Source of the DNA: Bacillus proteolyticus
GTDB lineage: Bacteria; Bacillota; Bacilli; Bacillales; Bacillaceae_G
Assembly: GCF_001884065.1 (NCBI RefSeq)
Contig: NZ_MACH01000142.1
Coordinates: forward strand, 124,001 to 188,000
Direction: 5' to 3'
DNA: 64,000 nt
Shown piece after piece: positions 27,422 to 36,185 of this stretch. The translations under genes were made by a program, and so were the position numbers. The notes beneath the pieces were generated by a model. The model was given only the letters and a program-made list of their open reading frames with translations. It searched no databases and was not told the DNA's origin. The stretch's first letter is position 1. Each line of letters starts with the position of its first letter.

Positions 27422-27446
27422 AAAAAAAAGGGCGCATCGCGCGCCC
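27422..27446 (-). terminator. Terminator of oppA copy 3 (27453 gene)
   Basis: AGGGCGC/GCGCCCT hairpin with a long A run on the + strand. Confidence 0.85.
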
Positions 27447-27452
27447 TCTCTT

Positions 27453-29147
27453 TTACTTATCTTCAGAAATATATGCCCATTTGTAGCTGTAATCTCCACC
27501 AACTGGATGGTGAATAATACCTTTTACTTTCGCTCTTTGAACAAGAGCATCACCACGTTGATATAACGGTGCAATTGCAGCATCTTCAAGTAGCATTTTC
27601 TCAGCTTTCAGTAAGCTATCCCAGCGCTCTTTCGTTTTCGTTAATAACTCGCCTTTTCCTTTTTCTACAATTTCATCATATTTCGGATTTGAATATCCAG
27701 TTTGGTTATGAGGTCCATTTGTAACGAACATATCAATGAATGTCATTGGATCTAAGTAGTCAGGTCCCCAACCAGCGTAAGATAAATCATAATCTAGATC
27801 TGATTCTAATTTTAATTTTTGTTTAAACGGTTGGTTTTTCAAGTTCACTGTTAAGCCCGGTAAGTTCTTCTCAAGCTCTCCTTTTAAGAACTCACCTACT
27901 TTTTTCGCGTTATCGCTATCGTAGTTTAATAGCTCAATCGTTACTTGCTCTTTTCCAAGCTCTTTTTTCGCTTTTTCCCAATGCTCTTTTGCTTTTTTTA
28001 CATCTGTTTTTAAAATATCTCCGTTATCTTTACGGAAGTCTTTTCCATCTGGACTCTTCGCAAATTCTTTTGGTACTAAGTAATCTGCAGGTGTAGATCC
28101 GTCATTTAAAATTACATTCGTTAAGCCTTTTTTATCATATGCCATTGCAATCGCTAAACGTAAATCTTTGCTCTTTAATACTGTATCTTGATTACCACGT
28201 TTTTGGTTTAATCGTAAGAAGTACGTTGACGGTGTTTTTTGTGTAAAGAAGTCTGGATTTGATTTATATTTGTCAACCATTTCAGATGTAAGTGCCGCAC
28301 GATCAATTTGTCCACTTTCATATAAGTTTACACGTGTACCGCTATCTTTTACTACGTTAAAGTTGATTTCATCTAACTTAACTGTTTTATTATCCCAGTA
28401 TTGTGCATTTTTCTTTAACTTCCAACCTTCTTCATGTTTCCAGTCTGTTAATGTAAATGGTCCGTTGTATAACGTTGTATCTGATTCTAAACCGTATTTT
28501 TCTCCTTTTTCTTTTACGAATTTTTCATTTAACGGATAGAATGTTCCGAATGAAGTTAATTCTACAAAGTACGGAACTGGATTTTCTAATTCTACCTCTA
28601 ATGTGTAGTCATCTACAGCTTTTACACCTAACGTATCAAGTGGTGCTTTCCCATCATTAATTGCCTTTGCGTTCTTTAAATCAAACATAATGTATGCATA
28701 TTCCGCTGCTGTATTTTTATCTACCGCACGTTGCCAAGCATATACGAAATCTTTCGCCGTTACAGGTTCTCCATTTGACCATTTCGCATTTTTATTTAAT
28801 GTGAATGTATATTTTTTACCATCATCACTCTTTTTATATGATTCAGCAACCCCTGGTGTTGCTTTATTATCTTTATCAAGTCGATATAACCCTTCCATTA
28901 CGTTGTTTAAAGCAAGAAACGATACTTGGTCTGTCGCTTTTGCTGAATCCATAGATGGAATCTCTTGGCTCTCTGTTAAATTAAGTACTTGTTTTGCAGC
29001 TAATTTTCCGCCTTCTTTTTCGCCGCTTTTCGGCGTTGTGCTTGCCTTCTCTTTATCCCCTGATCCAGAGCAAGCTGTTAATGCCATACTCATTACTAGA
29101 ACTGGTGCTACAACCGCTGTTAATTTTGTCATCTTTTTTCTCTTCAT
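27453..29147 (-). CDS. oppA: Peptide ABC transporter substrate-binding lipoprotein (OppA family)
   Basis: The 564-residue family 5 solute-binding protein has a lipoprotein signal (basic MKRKKMTKLT, hydrophobic core, lipobox LTAC with C26 as the lipidated cysteine), then a Ser/Gly/Lys linker and the OppA fold (YTFTLNKNAKWSNGEPVTAKDFVYAWQR, about 109-136). It delivers extracytoplasmic oligopeptides to an Opp permease that is not encoded in this window. It is one of three tandem paralogues and is the most divergent. An own promoter and a weak CodY-like box lie upstream. Confidence 0.9.
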   Translation of the reverse strand: MKRKKMTKLTAVVAPVLVMSMALTACSGSGDKEKASTTPKSGEKEGGKLAAKQVLNLTESQEIPSMDSAKATDQVSFLALNNVMEGLYRLDKDNKATPGVAESYKKSDDGKKYTFTLNKNAKWSNGEPVTAKDFVYAWQRAVDKNTAAEYAYIMFDLKNAKAINDGKAPLDTLGVKAVDDYTLEVELENPVPYFVELTSFGTFYPLNEKFVKEKGEKYGLESDTTLYNGPFTLTDWKHEEGWKLKKNAQYWDNKTVKLDEINFNVVKDSGTRVNLYESGQIDRAALTSEMVDKYKSNPDFFTQKTPSTYFLRLNQKRGNQDTVLKSKDLRLAIAMAYDKKGLTNVILNDGSTPADYLVPKEFAKSPDGKDFRKDNGDILKTDVKKAKEHWEKAKKELGKEQVTIELLNYDSDNAKKVGEFLKGELEKNLPGLTVNLKNQPFKQKLKLESDLDYDLSYAGWGPDYLDPMTFIDMFVTNGPHNQTGYSNPKYDEIVEKGKGELLTKTKERWDSLLKAEKMLLEDAAIAPLYQRGDALVQRAKVKGIIHHPVGGDYSYKWAYISEDK

Positions 29148-29209
29148 TTTTTTGTACCCTCCCCAATTATATGTACGATATTAACAGTTAGAGATTCTCT
29201 ATTAACTTT

Positions 29210-29224
29210 CGTTATCAGAAAATT
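29210..29224. promoter_or_regulatory. CodY-like box, oppA at 27453
   Basis: CGTTATCAGAAAATT matches 12 of 15 positions of the CodY consensus AATTTTCWGAAAATT and lies 13 bases downstream of the -10 element. Confidence 0.45.
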
Positions 29225-29237
29225 CTTATTAATTAAT

Positions 29238-29265
29238 ATTCTACTGTTTTTTCGAGTTTTGTAAA
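29238..29265 (-). promoter_or_regulatory. SigA-type promoter of oppA at 27453
   Basis: On the minus strand TTTACA is followed after 16 bases by TAGAAT. The same two hexamers and spacing recur ahead of the other two oppA genes. The remainder of the 29148-29591 gap holds no gene. Confidence 0.75.
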
Positions 29266-29542
29266 GTAGTTTTATAAATTTTCTAAATATTTATTTTTTT
29301 ATGATAGTAACTTGTTATTTTACTATTACTACTATATGAATTATCCCCCATCTACTATATGTAAACATCCCCATCCTTATTCTTCTCTATTGCTAATTTC
29401 TATATTTTCCTTATTCATATGAAATCTTTTACTATCATTTATCTTTCCAACCGTTGAATTTCATTCTAATATCCTACAGTAAACTTTCAAATGTGTCCTC
29501 AACGTTTCTCAAAAATTCAATAAGCCTTATCCTCCTTATACT

Positions 29543-29587
29543 AAAAAAAGCATTTCAAAAGCATATTAGCCACTTTTGAAATGCTTT
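29543..29587 (-). terminator. Terminator of oppA at 29592
   Basis: AAAGCATTTCAAAAG/CTTTTGAAATGCTTT arms. Confidence 0.85.
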
Positions 29588-29591
29588 CATG

Positions 29592-31307
29592 TTATTTCTT
29601 TCCGCCATCCTCAGTTACATACGCCCACTTAAAGCTATATTCTGGACTGATGTTGTGTTTCACAATGCCTTTTACATTCGGTTTCATTACATATGATCTT
29701 CCTGTTTGATATAAAGGTACTAATCCAGCATCTTCTTCAAGGAATAATTTTTCTGCTTTCCCTAACGCTTCCCAACGTTTCTTCGGATCAGACAGTAATT
29801 CATTACCTGCTTTTTGTACCATTTCATCGTATTTCGGGTTTGAATAACTCATTTGGTTATATGGGCTCTTCGATTCAAACATATCAATAAATGTCATTGG
29901 ATCCGCATAATCTGGGCTCCAGCCTGCATAAGAGATTTCATAATCTTGCGCTGACTCTAATTTTAATTTTTGTTTGAACGGCTGAATTTTCGTATTAATC
30001 GTTACACCTTTTAAATTTTTCTCAATTTGATCTTTAACATAATCAGCAATCTTTTTCGCAGTTCCATCATCATAGCTTAGTAATTCAATTGTAACTTGAT
30101 CTTTTCCAAGTTCCTTTTTCGCTTCTTCCCATGCAGCTGCTGCTTTTTTTGTATCTTGTTTCAGACCATTTTTAAACGTGTCTTGGTAATCTTTACCGTC
30201 AGGTCCTGTCGCAAGCCCTTTTGGCACCAATTGATCTGTTGCTTTTGATCCATTATTTAAAATAACATTTGCTAAACCTTTTTTATCAACTGATAATGCA
30301 ATTGCTTCACGAAGTTTTTTACTCTTTAACGGTGTATCTTGTCCGTTACGCTTTTGATTTAAACGTAAGAAGAATGTACTTGATTCTGCATACTCACCGT
30401 ATTCATCTTTATTCGATTTATATTTATCTACAAACTCTCCTGATAGTAGTGTGAAATCAATTGATCCTGTATCATATAAATTTACTTTCGTAGCAACTTC
30501 TTTTACTACACTATAATTAATTTCTTCTAATTTCACAGTCTTATTATCCCAATATTTATCATTTTTCTTCAACTGCCATCCTTGTTCATGTTTCCATGAA
30601 GACATAACGAATGGCCCGTTATACACCGTTGTATCTGCTTCTAAACCAAACTTATCTCCTTTTTCTTTTACAAACTTTTCATTTAATGGATAGTATGACG
30701 GGAATGCTAATAAATTTAAGAAGTACGGTACCGGTTTTTCTAATTCTACTTCTAGCGTGTAATCATCTACCGCCTTCGCTCCTAATTCAGTTACAGGTTT
30801 TTCTCCTTTATTAATCGCTTCTGCATTTTTTATATAGTAAGCAATAAATGCATATTCCGCCGCTGTGTTTTTATCAAGTAAGCGCTGCCATCCGTATACG
30901 AAATCTTTCGCTGTTACAGGATCTCCATTTGACCATTTCGCATCTTTACGCAGTTTAAACGTATATTTTTTACCATCTTCGCTTTTCGTACTTGATTCTG
31001 CAGCAGCCGGAATAGGCTTATTATCTTTATCAAGGCGATATAATCCTTCCATTGTGTTCCCTAAAATTTGTGCCCCTAACGTATCAGTAGATTTAGAAGT
31101 ATCCATCGTCGGAATTTCTTGGTTTTCCGTACGATTTAATACTTGCTTCGCTGCATATTTAATATCAGATTTTTTTTCTTCCCCACTATTAGATGTAGTA
31201 GTCGTTTTCTTCTCCCCACCTGATCCAGAGCACGCTGTCAATGCAACACTCATTGCTAAAACTGGTACTACAACCGCTGTTAACTTTTTCATCTTTTTTC
31301 TCTTCAT
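29592..31307 (-). CDS. oppA: Peptide ABC transporter substrate-binding lipoprotein (OppA family)
   Basis: The 571-residue paralogue has the same lipoprotein signal (LTAC, C26) and the OppA motif KYTFKLRKDAKWSNGDPVTA (about 113-132). It shares long identical stretches with the gene at 31613 (for example LYRLDKDNKPIPAAAESSTK), so these two are the more recent duplicates. It is monocistronic, with own promoter, CodY-like box and terminator. Differences in the peptide-binding half suggest different peptide preferences, but this is inference. Confidence 0.9.
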   Translation of the reverse strand: MKRKKMKKLTAVVVPVLAMSVALTACSGSGGEKKTTTTSNSGEEKKSDIKYAAKQVLNRTENQEIPTMDTSKSTDTLGAQILGNTMEGLYRLDKDNKPIPAAAESSTKSEDGKKYTFKLRKDAKWSNGDPVTAKDFVYGWQRLLDKNTAAEYAFIAYYIKNAEAINKGEKPVTELGAKAVDDYTLEVELEKPVPYFLNLLAFPSYYPLNEKFVKEKGDKFGLEADTTVYNGPFVMSSWKHEQGWQLKKNDKYWDNKTVKLEEINYSVVKEVATKVNLYDTGSIDFTLLSGEFVDKYKSNKDEYGEYAESSTFFLRLNQKRNGQDTPLKSKKLREAIALSVDKKGLANVILNNGSKATDQLVPKGLATGPDGKDYQDTFKNGLKQDTKKAAAAWEEAKKELGKDQVTIELLSYDDGTAKKIADYVKDQIEKNLKGVTINTKIQPFKQKLKLESAQDYEISYAGWSPDYADPMTFIDMFESKSPYNQMSYSNPKYDEMVQKAGNELLSDPKKRWEALGKAEKLFLEEDAGLVPLYQTGRSYVMKPNVKGIVKHNISPEYSFKWAYVTEDGGKK

Positions 31308-31370
31308 TTTTATACCCTCCCTAATTATATGTACATTACCAACCCTTGAGAGACCCCTTGTTAATGATTT

Positions 31371-31385
31371 ACTTTTCAGAAAATT
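31371..31385. promoter_or_regulatory. CodY-like box, oppA at 29592
   Basis: ACTTTTCAGAAAATT matches 14 of 15 positions of the CodY consensus and lies 12 bases downstream of the -10 element, a position suited to repression. Confidence 0.65.
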
Positions 31386-31397
31386 ATAACTAATGTT

Positions 31398-31425
31398 ATT
31401 CTACTCTTTTTTTCGCATTTGTAAA
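31398..31425 (-). promoter_or_regulatory. SigA-type promoter of oppA at 29592
   Basis: TTTACA and TAGAAT with 16-base spacing on the minus strand. Upstream of it the segment TCCCCCATCTACTATATGTA recurs near 29345, so the promoter region was duplicated with the gene. Gap 31308-31612 has no further gene. Confidence 0.75.
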
Positions 31426-31560
31426 TAGTTTTATTTTAAATATTCTGATTTTTATCTTCATAAATTAGTATGATTTATCCCCCATCTACTATATGTACGT
31501 ACTATACGCCTTATTCTTCTCTATTTAACTGAACTAAAAATTAGTATTTTTAGCTCACTA

Positions 31561-31605
31561 AAAAAAGCATTTCAAAGTAGCTAAGCTACTTTAAAATGCT
31601 TTTTT
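31561..31605 (-). terminator. Terminator of oppA at 31613
   Basis: AAAGCATTTCAAAGTAG/CTACTTTAAAATGCTTT arms, similar to the hairpin after the neighbouring copy. Confidence 0.85.
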
Positions 31606-31612
31606 AACTCTA

Positions 31613-33316
31613 TTATTTTTCAGTCACGTATGCCCACTTAAAGCTAAATTCTGGACTGATATTATGTTTTACTACACCTTTTACATTTGGTTGTAAAACA
31701 TAAGAATCTCCACGTTGATATAAAGGTAGAATCGCTACATCTTCTTCAAGTAATGTTTTTTCAGCTTTTCCTAACTCTTCCCAACGTTTTTTCGCATCAC
31801 CCATTAATTCAGTACCAGCTTTCTTCACCATTGCATCATATTTAGGATCTGAGAAGCTCATTTGGTTATGAGAATGCTTAGACTCAAACATATCTAAGAA
31901 TGTCATTGGATCTGCATAATCTGGATTCCAACCACCGTATGAAATATCATATTGTTGCTCAGATTCTAATTTTAGTTTTTGCTTAAATGGTTGAAGTTTA
32001 ATGTTAACTGTTACACCTTTTAAGTTTTTCTCGATTTGATCTTTTACATATTCTCCAACTTTTTTCGCATTACCAGTATCATAGTTTAAGAATTCAATTG
32101 TAACTTGATCTTTGCCAAGCTCTTTTTTCGCTTCTTCCCAAGCTGCTGCAGCTTTTTTAGCATCTGGTTTCAAGCCGTTTTTAAATGTTTCTTGGAAGTC
32201 TTTACCGTCTGGTCCAGTTGCTAATCCTTTTGGTACTAAGAAGTCAGCTTCTTTTGATCCATCATTTAAAATTACGTTTGCTAAATTCTTTTTATCAATT
32301 GATAGTGCAATTGCTTCACGCAATTTTTTGCTCTTTAATGGCGTGTCTTGTCCAGCACGTTTTTGGTTCATACGAATGAAGTACGTACTTACTTGCGAAT
32401 ATGTGCCAAATTCATCTTTCTTATTTCTATATTTGTCAACGAACTCTCCGTTTAATAAAGCGAAATCAACTTGTCCGCTATCATATAAATTGATAAGAGT
32501 TGCTGGCTCTTTAACAACACTGAAGTTAACTTCTTCAAGTTTTACAGTCTTTTTATCCCAATATTGATCATTTTTCTTTAATTGCCATCCTTGTTCATGC
32601 TTCCAATCTTTAAGAACGAACGGTCCATTATAAACTGTTGTATCAGACTCTAAACCGAACTTCTCCCCTTTTTCTTTTACGTATTTTTCATTTAATGGAT
32701 AGTACGATGGGAATGCTACTAAGTTTAAGAAGTACGGTACTGCTTGCTCTAACTCAACTTCAAGTGTAAGGTCATCTATCGCCTTCACTCCTAGTTCAGC
32801 TACAGGTTTTTCTCCTTTATTAACTACTTCTGCATTTTTAATTGGGAAAGCGATAAATGCATACTCAGCAGCCGTTTTTGGATCTAATAGACGTTGCCAA
32901 GCATATACGAAATCTTTCGCCGTTACTGGATCACCATTTGACCATTTTGCATCTTTACGTAGTTTAAATGTATATTTTTTACCATCTTCACTTTTCGTAC
33001 TAGATTCTGCAGCAGCTGGAATAGGCTTATTATCTTTATCAAGACGATATAATCCTTCCATTGTGTTCCCTAGCATTTGTGAAGATACTGTATCAGTTGA
33101 TTTTGAAGAATCCATCGTTGGAATCTCCTGTGTTACTGTTCGATTTAAAACTTGTTTTGCCGCTAATTTTTCCCCTGACTTGCTATCTCCACTTGAGTTT
33201 GAGTTTGTGCTTGTCTTTTTATCTCCGCCTGATGTAGAACATGCTGTTAGTGCCATGCTCATTGCTAAAACCGGTACTACAACTGCCGTTAGTTTTTTCA
33301 TTTTTTTCTTTTTCAT
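31613..33316 (-). CDS. oppA: Peptide ABC transporter substrate-binding lipoprotein (OppA family)
   Basis: The 567-residue paralogue begins with the same basic/hydrophobic signal and lipobox LTAC (C26), a Ser/Asn-rich linker and the family 5 binding-protein fold. It is the first of the three in transcription direction. As with the others no oppBCDF genes are near, so all three must share or compete for a permease elsewhere. RBS GGAGGG precedes the ATG in all three. Confidence 0.9.
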   Translation of the reverse strand: MKKKKMKKLTAVVVPVLAMSMALTACSTSGGDKKTSTNSNSSGDSKSGEKLAAKQVLNRTVTQEIPTMDSSKSTDTVSSQMLGNTMEGLYRLDKDNKPIPAAAESSTKSEDGKKYTFKLRKDAKWSNGDPVTAKDFVYAWQRLLDPKTAAEYAFIAFPIKNAEVVNKGEKPVAELGVKAIDDLTLEVELEQAVPYFLNLVAFPSYYPLNEKYVKEKGEKFGLESDTTVYNGPFVLKDWKHEQGWQLKKNDQYWDKKTVKLEEVNFSVVKEPATLINLYDSGQVDFALLNGEFVDKYRNKKDEFGTYSQVSTYFIRMNQKRAGQDTPLKSKKLREAIALSIDKKNLANVILNDGSKEADFLVPKGLATGPDGKDFQETFKNGLKPDAKKAAAAWEEAKKELGKDQVTIEFLNYDTGNAKKVGEYVKDQIEKNLKGVTVNIKLQPFKQKLKLESEQQYDISYGGWNPDYADPMTFLDMFESKHSHNQMSFSDPKYDAMVKKAGTELMGDAKKRWEELGKAEKTLLEEDVAILPLYQRGDSYVLQPNVKGVVKHNISPEFSFKWAYVTEK

Positions 33317-33356
33317 TTTTTGTACCCTCCCTAATTCTAAACGATATCTATTTAAG

Positions 33357-33371
33357 AATTTTCTGATAATT
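33357..33371. promoter_or_regulatory. CodY-like box, oppA at 31613 (proximal)
   Basis: AATTTTCTGATAATT (14 of 15 matches to the CodY consensus) lies in the leader, 44 bases below the -10. Confidence 0.65.
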
Positions 33372-33387
33372 CTGTTTTTCTTTATAT

Positions 33388-33402
33388 ATTTATCAGACGA
33401 TT
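33388..33402. promoter_or_regulatory. Second weaker CodY-like box, oppA at 31613
   Basis: ATTTATCAGACGATT (11 of 15) sits 13 bases below the -10, the same place as the boxes of the other two copies. Confidence 0.4.
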
Positions 33403-33415
33403 CTTACTACTTCTT

Positions 33416-33443
33416 ATTCTACTAATTTTTTAAAATTTGTAAA
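33416..33443 (-). promoter_or_regulatory. SigA-type promoter of oppA at 31613
   Basis: TTTACA and TAGAAT with 16-base spacing on the minus strand, as in the two other copies. Nothing else is seen in the gap 33317-33666 besides the dctP terminator. Confidence 0.75.
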
Positions 33444-33641
33444 GTATTATTATTAAAAATTTTTAAAAAATTATTTTCTTACAGTAATATTCATAAAAAT
33501 TCCATATAATGTTCAAATTCTATTGCACATTCATATAAATGTGCCATTTTAATAGTCTTTATTATATTTACACATTAAATATCTGTGAATTATTGTTAAT
33601 AAATAATGTATATTTTTAGAAACTCTTTTCCTACAAAAATA

Positions 33642-33668
33642 AAAAAAAGTCAGCAAAGCTGACTTTTT
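33642..33668 (-). terminator. dctP terminator
   Basis: AAAAAGTCAGC/GCTGACTTTTT arms around AAA. Confidence 0.9.
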
Positions 33669-34935
33669 ATCCGGCCATTTTCTCTCTTTTCATTTCCTCT
33701 ACTACTTTCATATACTTCTCATCATCAAATTCATTTTCACTTTTTGCAACAACTACAGTCGCAATACCGTTACCAATTAAATTGACGATAGCACGTGCTT
33801 CTGACATGAAACGATCTACACCTAGTAAAAGTGCTAGCCCTTCTAACGGAATAACATTCATCGCAGATAAAGTAGATGCTAGTACAATAAATCCCCCGCC
33901 CGTTACTGCTGCTGCCCCTTTAGATGTAACTAACAAAATAGCTATTATAGTTAATTGTTGACCTAGTGAAAGATCGACGTGAAAGACTTGAGCTAAAAAT
34001 ATAGTAGCCATTGATAAATAAATCGTTGTTCCATCTAAGTTAAAAGAATAGCCTGTTGGAATGACTAAACCTACTACCGGCTTCGAACACCCGAAGTCTT
34101 CCATCTTTGTCATCATTCGCGGCAGTACTGATTCTGATGATGATGTCCCCAGAACAATAAGTAATTCTTCTTTAATATGCACTAAATATTTCCACAAACT
34201 AAATTTATACAGTTTACAAATAAAATTTAAAACAACAAAAACAAATAATGCCATTGTCGCATATACACAAATCATTAATTTACCAAGTGGAATAAGTGTA
34301 CTTAAACCATATTTACCAATTGTAAACGCCATTCCACCGAATGCTCCAACCGGTGCTAATTTCATTACAATTGATAAAATGTTAAAAAATACTTTCGATA
34401 ATCTTTCAAAAAAGTCGATAACAGGTTGTCCATTTTTCTCTAACATCGTTAACCCTGCACCAAATAAAATGGAGAAGAATAACACTTGTAATATATCACC
34501 TTTTGCAAATGCCTCAAACATATTAGAAGGCACGATATGTAAAAAGAAGTCCATCCATTGCATTTCTTGCCCGCTTTGTACATATTGTGAAACATCTCCG
34601 CCCTTTAACTTTGAAGGATCTAATCCATCTCCAGGACGTACGATATTCGCTACGATAATACCAATGACAAGAGCAAAAGTTGTAACAATCTCAAAATATA
34701 ATAACGCTTTCCCACCAACGCGTCCTACCTTTTTCATACTTCCCATACTTGCAATACCAAGCACAATTGTTAAAAAGATAATTGGTGCAATGACCATTTT
34801 TATCATATTAATGAACGTCTCACCAATTGGCTTCATTTCTTGTCCAACACTAGGCCAAATCGCTCCTACTGCAATACCACAAATAATTGCCACAATAACT
34901 TGGAATGTTAAATTCTTTACAATTTTCATTTTCAA
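33667..34935 (-). CDS. dctP: Dicarboxylate/amino acid:cation symporter (DctP/GltP type)
   Basis: The 422-residue DAACS-family transporter takes up C4-dicarboxylates or glutamate/aspartate with protons or sodium. It shows the family's serine-rich re-entrant loop SSSESVLPRM (about 267-276), GYSFNLDGTTIYLSMA (about 297-312) and eight hydrophobic segments. Whether dicarboxylates or acidic amino acids are preferred is not decided by sequence alone. Single gene; the ATG has no strong ribosome site, with AGGGGAG about 12 bases upstream. Confidence 0.85.
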   Translation of the reverse strand: MKMKIVKNLTFQVIVAIICGIAVGAIWPSVGQEMKPIGETFINMIKMVIAPIIFLTIVLGIASMGSMKKVGRVGGKALLYFEIVTTFALVIGIIVANIVRPGDGLDPSKLKGGDVSQYVQSGQEMQWMDFFLHIVPSNMFEAFAKGDILQVLFFSILFGAGLTMLEKNGQPVIDFFERLSKVFFNILSIVMKLAPVGAFGGMAFTIGKYGLSTLIPLGKLMICVYATMALFVFVVLNFICKLYKFSLWKYLVHIKEELLIVLGTSSSESVLPRMMTKMEDFGCSKPVVGLVIPTGYSFNLDGTTIYLSMATIFLAQVFHVDLSLGQQLTIIAILLVTSKGAAAVTGGGFIVLASTLSAMNVIPLEGLALLLGVDRFMSEARAIVNLIGNGIATVVVAKSENEFDDEKYMKVVEEMKREKMAG

Positions 34936-35105
34936 TACTCCCCTGTTTCTTTCATTTCCCCCATACTATTTCTACCGATGACAATCATTTATTTTATGTG
35001 ATAGCCCCCTTGCTATTTAACTTGAACCCCCGTCATTATGTTACACTATTATGTGTAATTTTTAAATAGTATATAACAATTAAATATAAAAGATATACTA
35101 TTAAA

Positions 35106-35136
35106 TAAAAAAAAGCAGATATAAGATCTGCTTTAA
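35106..35136 (-). terminator. Terminator of ECF sigma/LCP operon
   Basis: AAAGCAGAT/ATCTGCTTT arms with an A run on the + strand, overlapping the LCP stop. Confidence 0.85.
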
Positions 35137-36170
35137 TTTTCCTCAATTTGTTTCTCACTTAATCCAAGATGTGTTCTGAGTGTATTACTCAAATTTTGTA
35201 AGTCTTTTTTATTAGGATTATAATAATATACCCGTTGCCCATTTGGGCCATTTGGTAAATATAAATCATCACCATTTAGCTGAATCTTCTCAACTGAGCA
35301 ATCTAAACCATATTTATAAAAAGATAAAATATCATCCAGTGCTAAATTTGTTTTAAAATCACCCTCGACGGCCTCAACCATTTTCTCAACTTTTGTAATA
35401 GACCCTACATTTTTTAATTTACTTAAAATCGCCTCAATAACAAGTTGTTGGCGCTGTCCTCTCATTGCATCGCTATCAATATGACGAGTTCTCGCCAAAG
35501 CAAGTGCTTCTTCCCCCGTTAATTTCTGAACCCCTTTTTTCAAGTGTATCGTATCAGGTTCATCTTTACTATTTTGTTCAGTAAATTCAACCGGGACATC
35601 TACCTCAACACCATCGAGCCCATCAACAATTTTAATAAATGACCCAAAATTAAATTTCACAAAATAATCTACCGGTACTTGCAGTAACTTCTCTACTGCC
35701 TCAACGGAAGCTTGTGGCCCTCCATCTTTTCCGTTTTTAACGAAACCACTTCCATATGCGTGTGTTATTTTATCTTTTTTCTTTTCGATTGGAACATATG
35801 TATAAGTATCTCTTGGTATACTGATTAATTTCACTGTCTTATCTTCTTTATTAAACGTAGCTAACAATAATGCATCCGTATGAAATGCACCATTATAGCC
35901 CTTTTGCCGTTCTTGATTTTCATCAATTCCCATAATTAACATTGATACGTTGTGTGTAATTGGCTTTACAGCTTTCTCACGTAAATTTGATTTTTCACCA
36001 CGCGATAAGTTCAAATTAGATTTTTGTACGAGATTAGAAGTTTTCATATATACATAAGCACCGTACCCAACTCCGCCAAATAGCAATACTCCTAACAATA
36101 CACTTATTATCGTTGTCTTTTTATATTTTCGTTTATTTTTCTTTTCTCTTGAAGAAGAGTTATACTCCAT
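35133..36170 (-). CDS. LytR-CpsA-Psr (LCP) family cell-wall polymer ligase
   Basis: The 345-residue protein has a basic cytoplasmic N-terminus (about 18 residues), one membrane span (19-41) and an extracellular LCP domain with GIDENQ, HTDALLLATFN, SIPRDTYTYVP and ALARTRHIDSDAMRGQRQQ. LCP enzymes attach wall teichoic acid or other lipid-linked polymers to peptidoglycan; older annotation calls them transcriptional attenuators. It is the last gene of an operon with an ECF sigma factor and its anti-sigma, implying control by envelope stress. RBS AAAGGGGG. Confidence 0.85.
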   Translation of the reverse strand: MEYNSSSREKKNKRKYKKTTIISVLLGVLLFGGVGYGAYVYMKTSNLVQKSNLNLSRGEKSNLREKAVKPITHNVSMLIMGIDENQERQKGYNGAFHTDALLLATFNKEDKTVKLISIPRDTYTYVPIEKKKDKITHAYGSGFVKNGKDGGPQASVEAVEKLLQVPVDYFVKFNFGSFIKIVDGLDGVEVDVPVEFTEQNSKDEPDTIHLKKGVQKLTGEEALALARTRHIDSDAMRGQRQQLVIEAILSKLKNVGSITKVEKMVEAVEGDFKTNLALDDILSFYKYGLDCSVEKIQLNGDDLYLPNGPNGQRVYYYNPNKKDLQNLSNTLRTHLGLSEKQIEEN

Positions 36171-36185
36171 ATAGTTACCCCCTTT

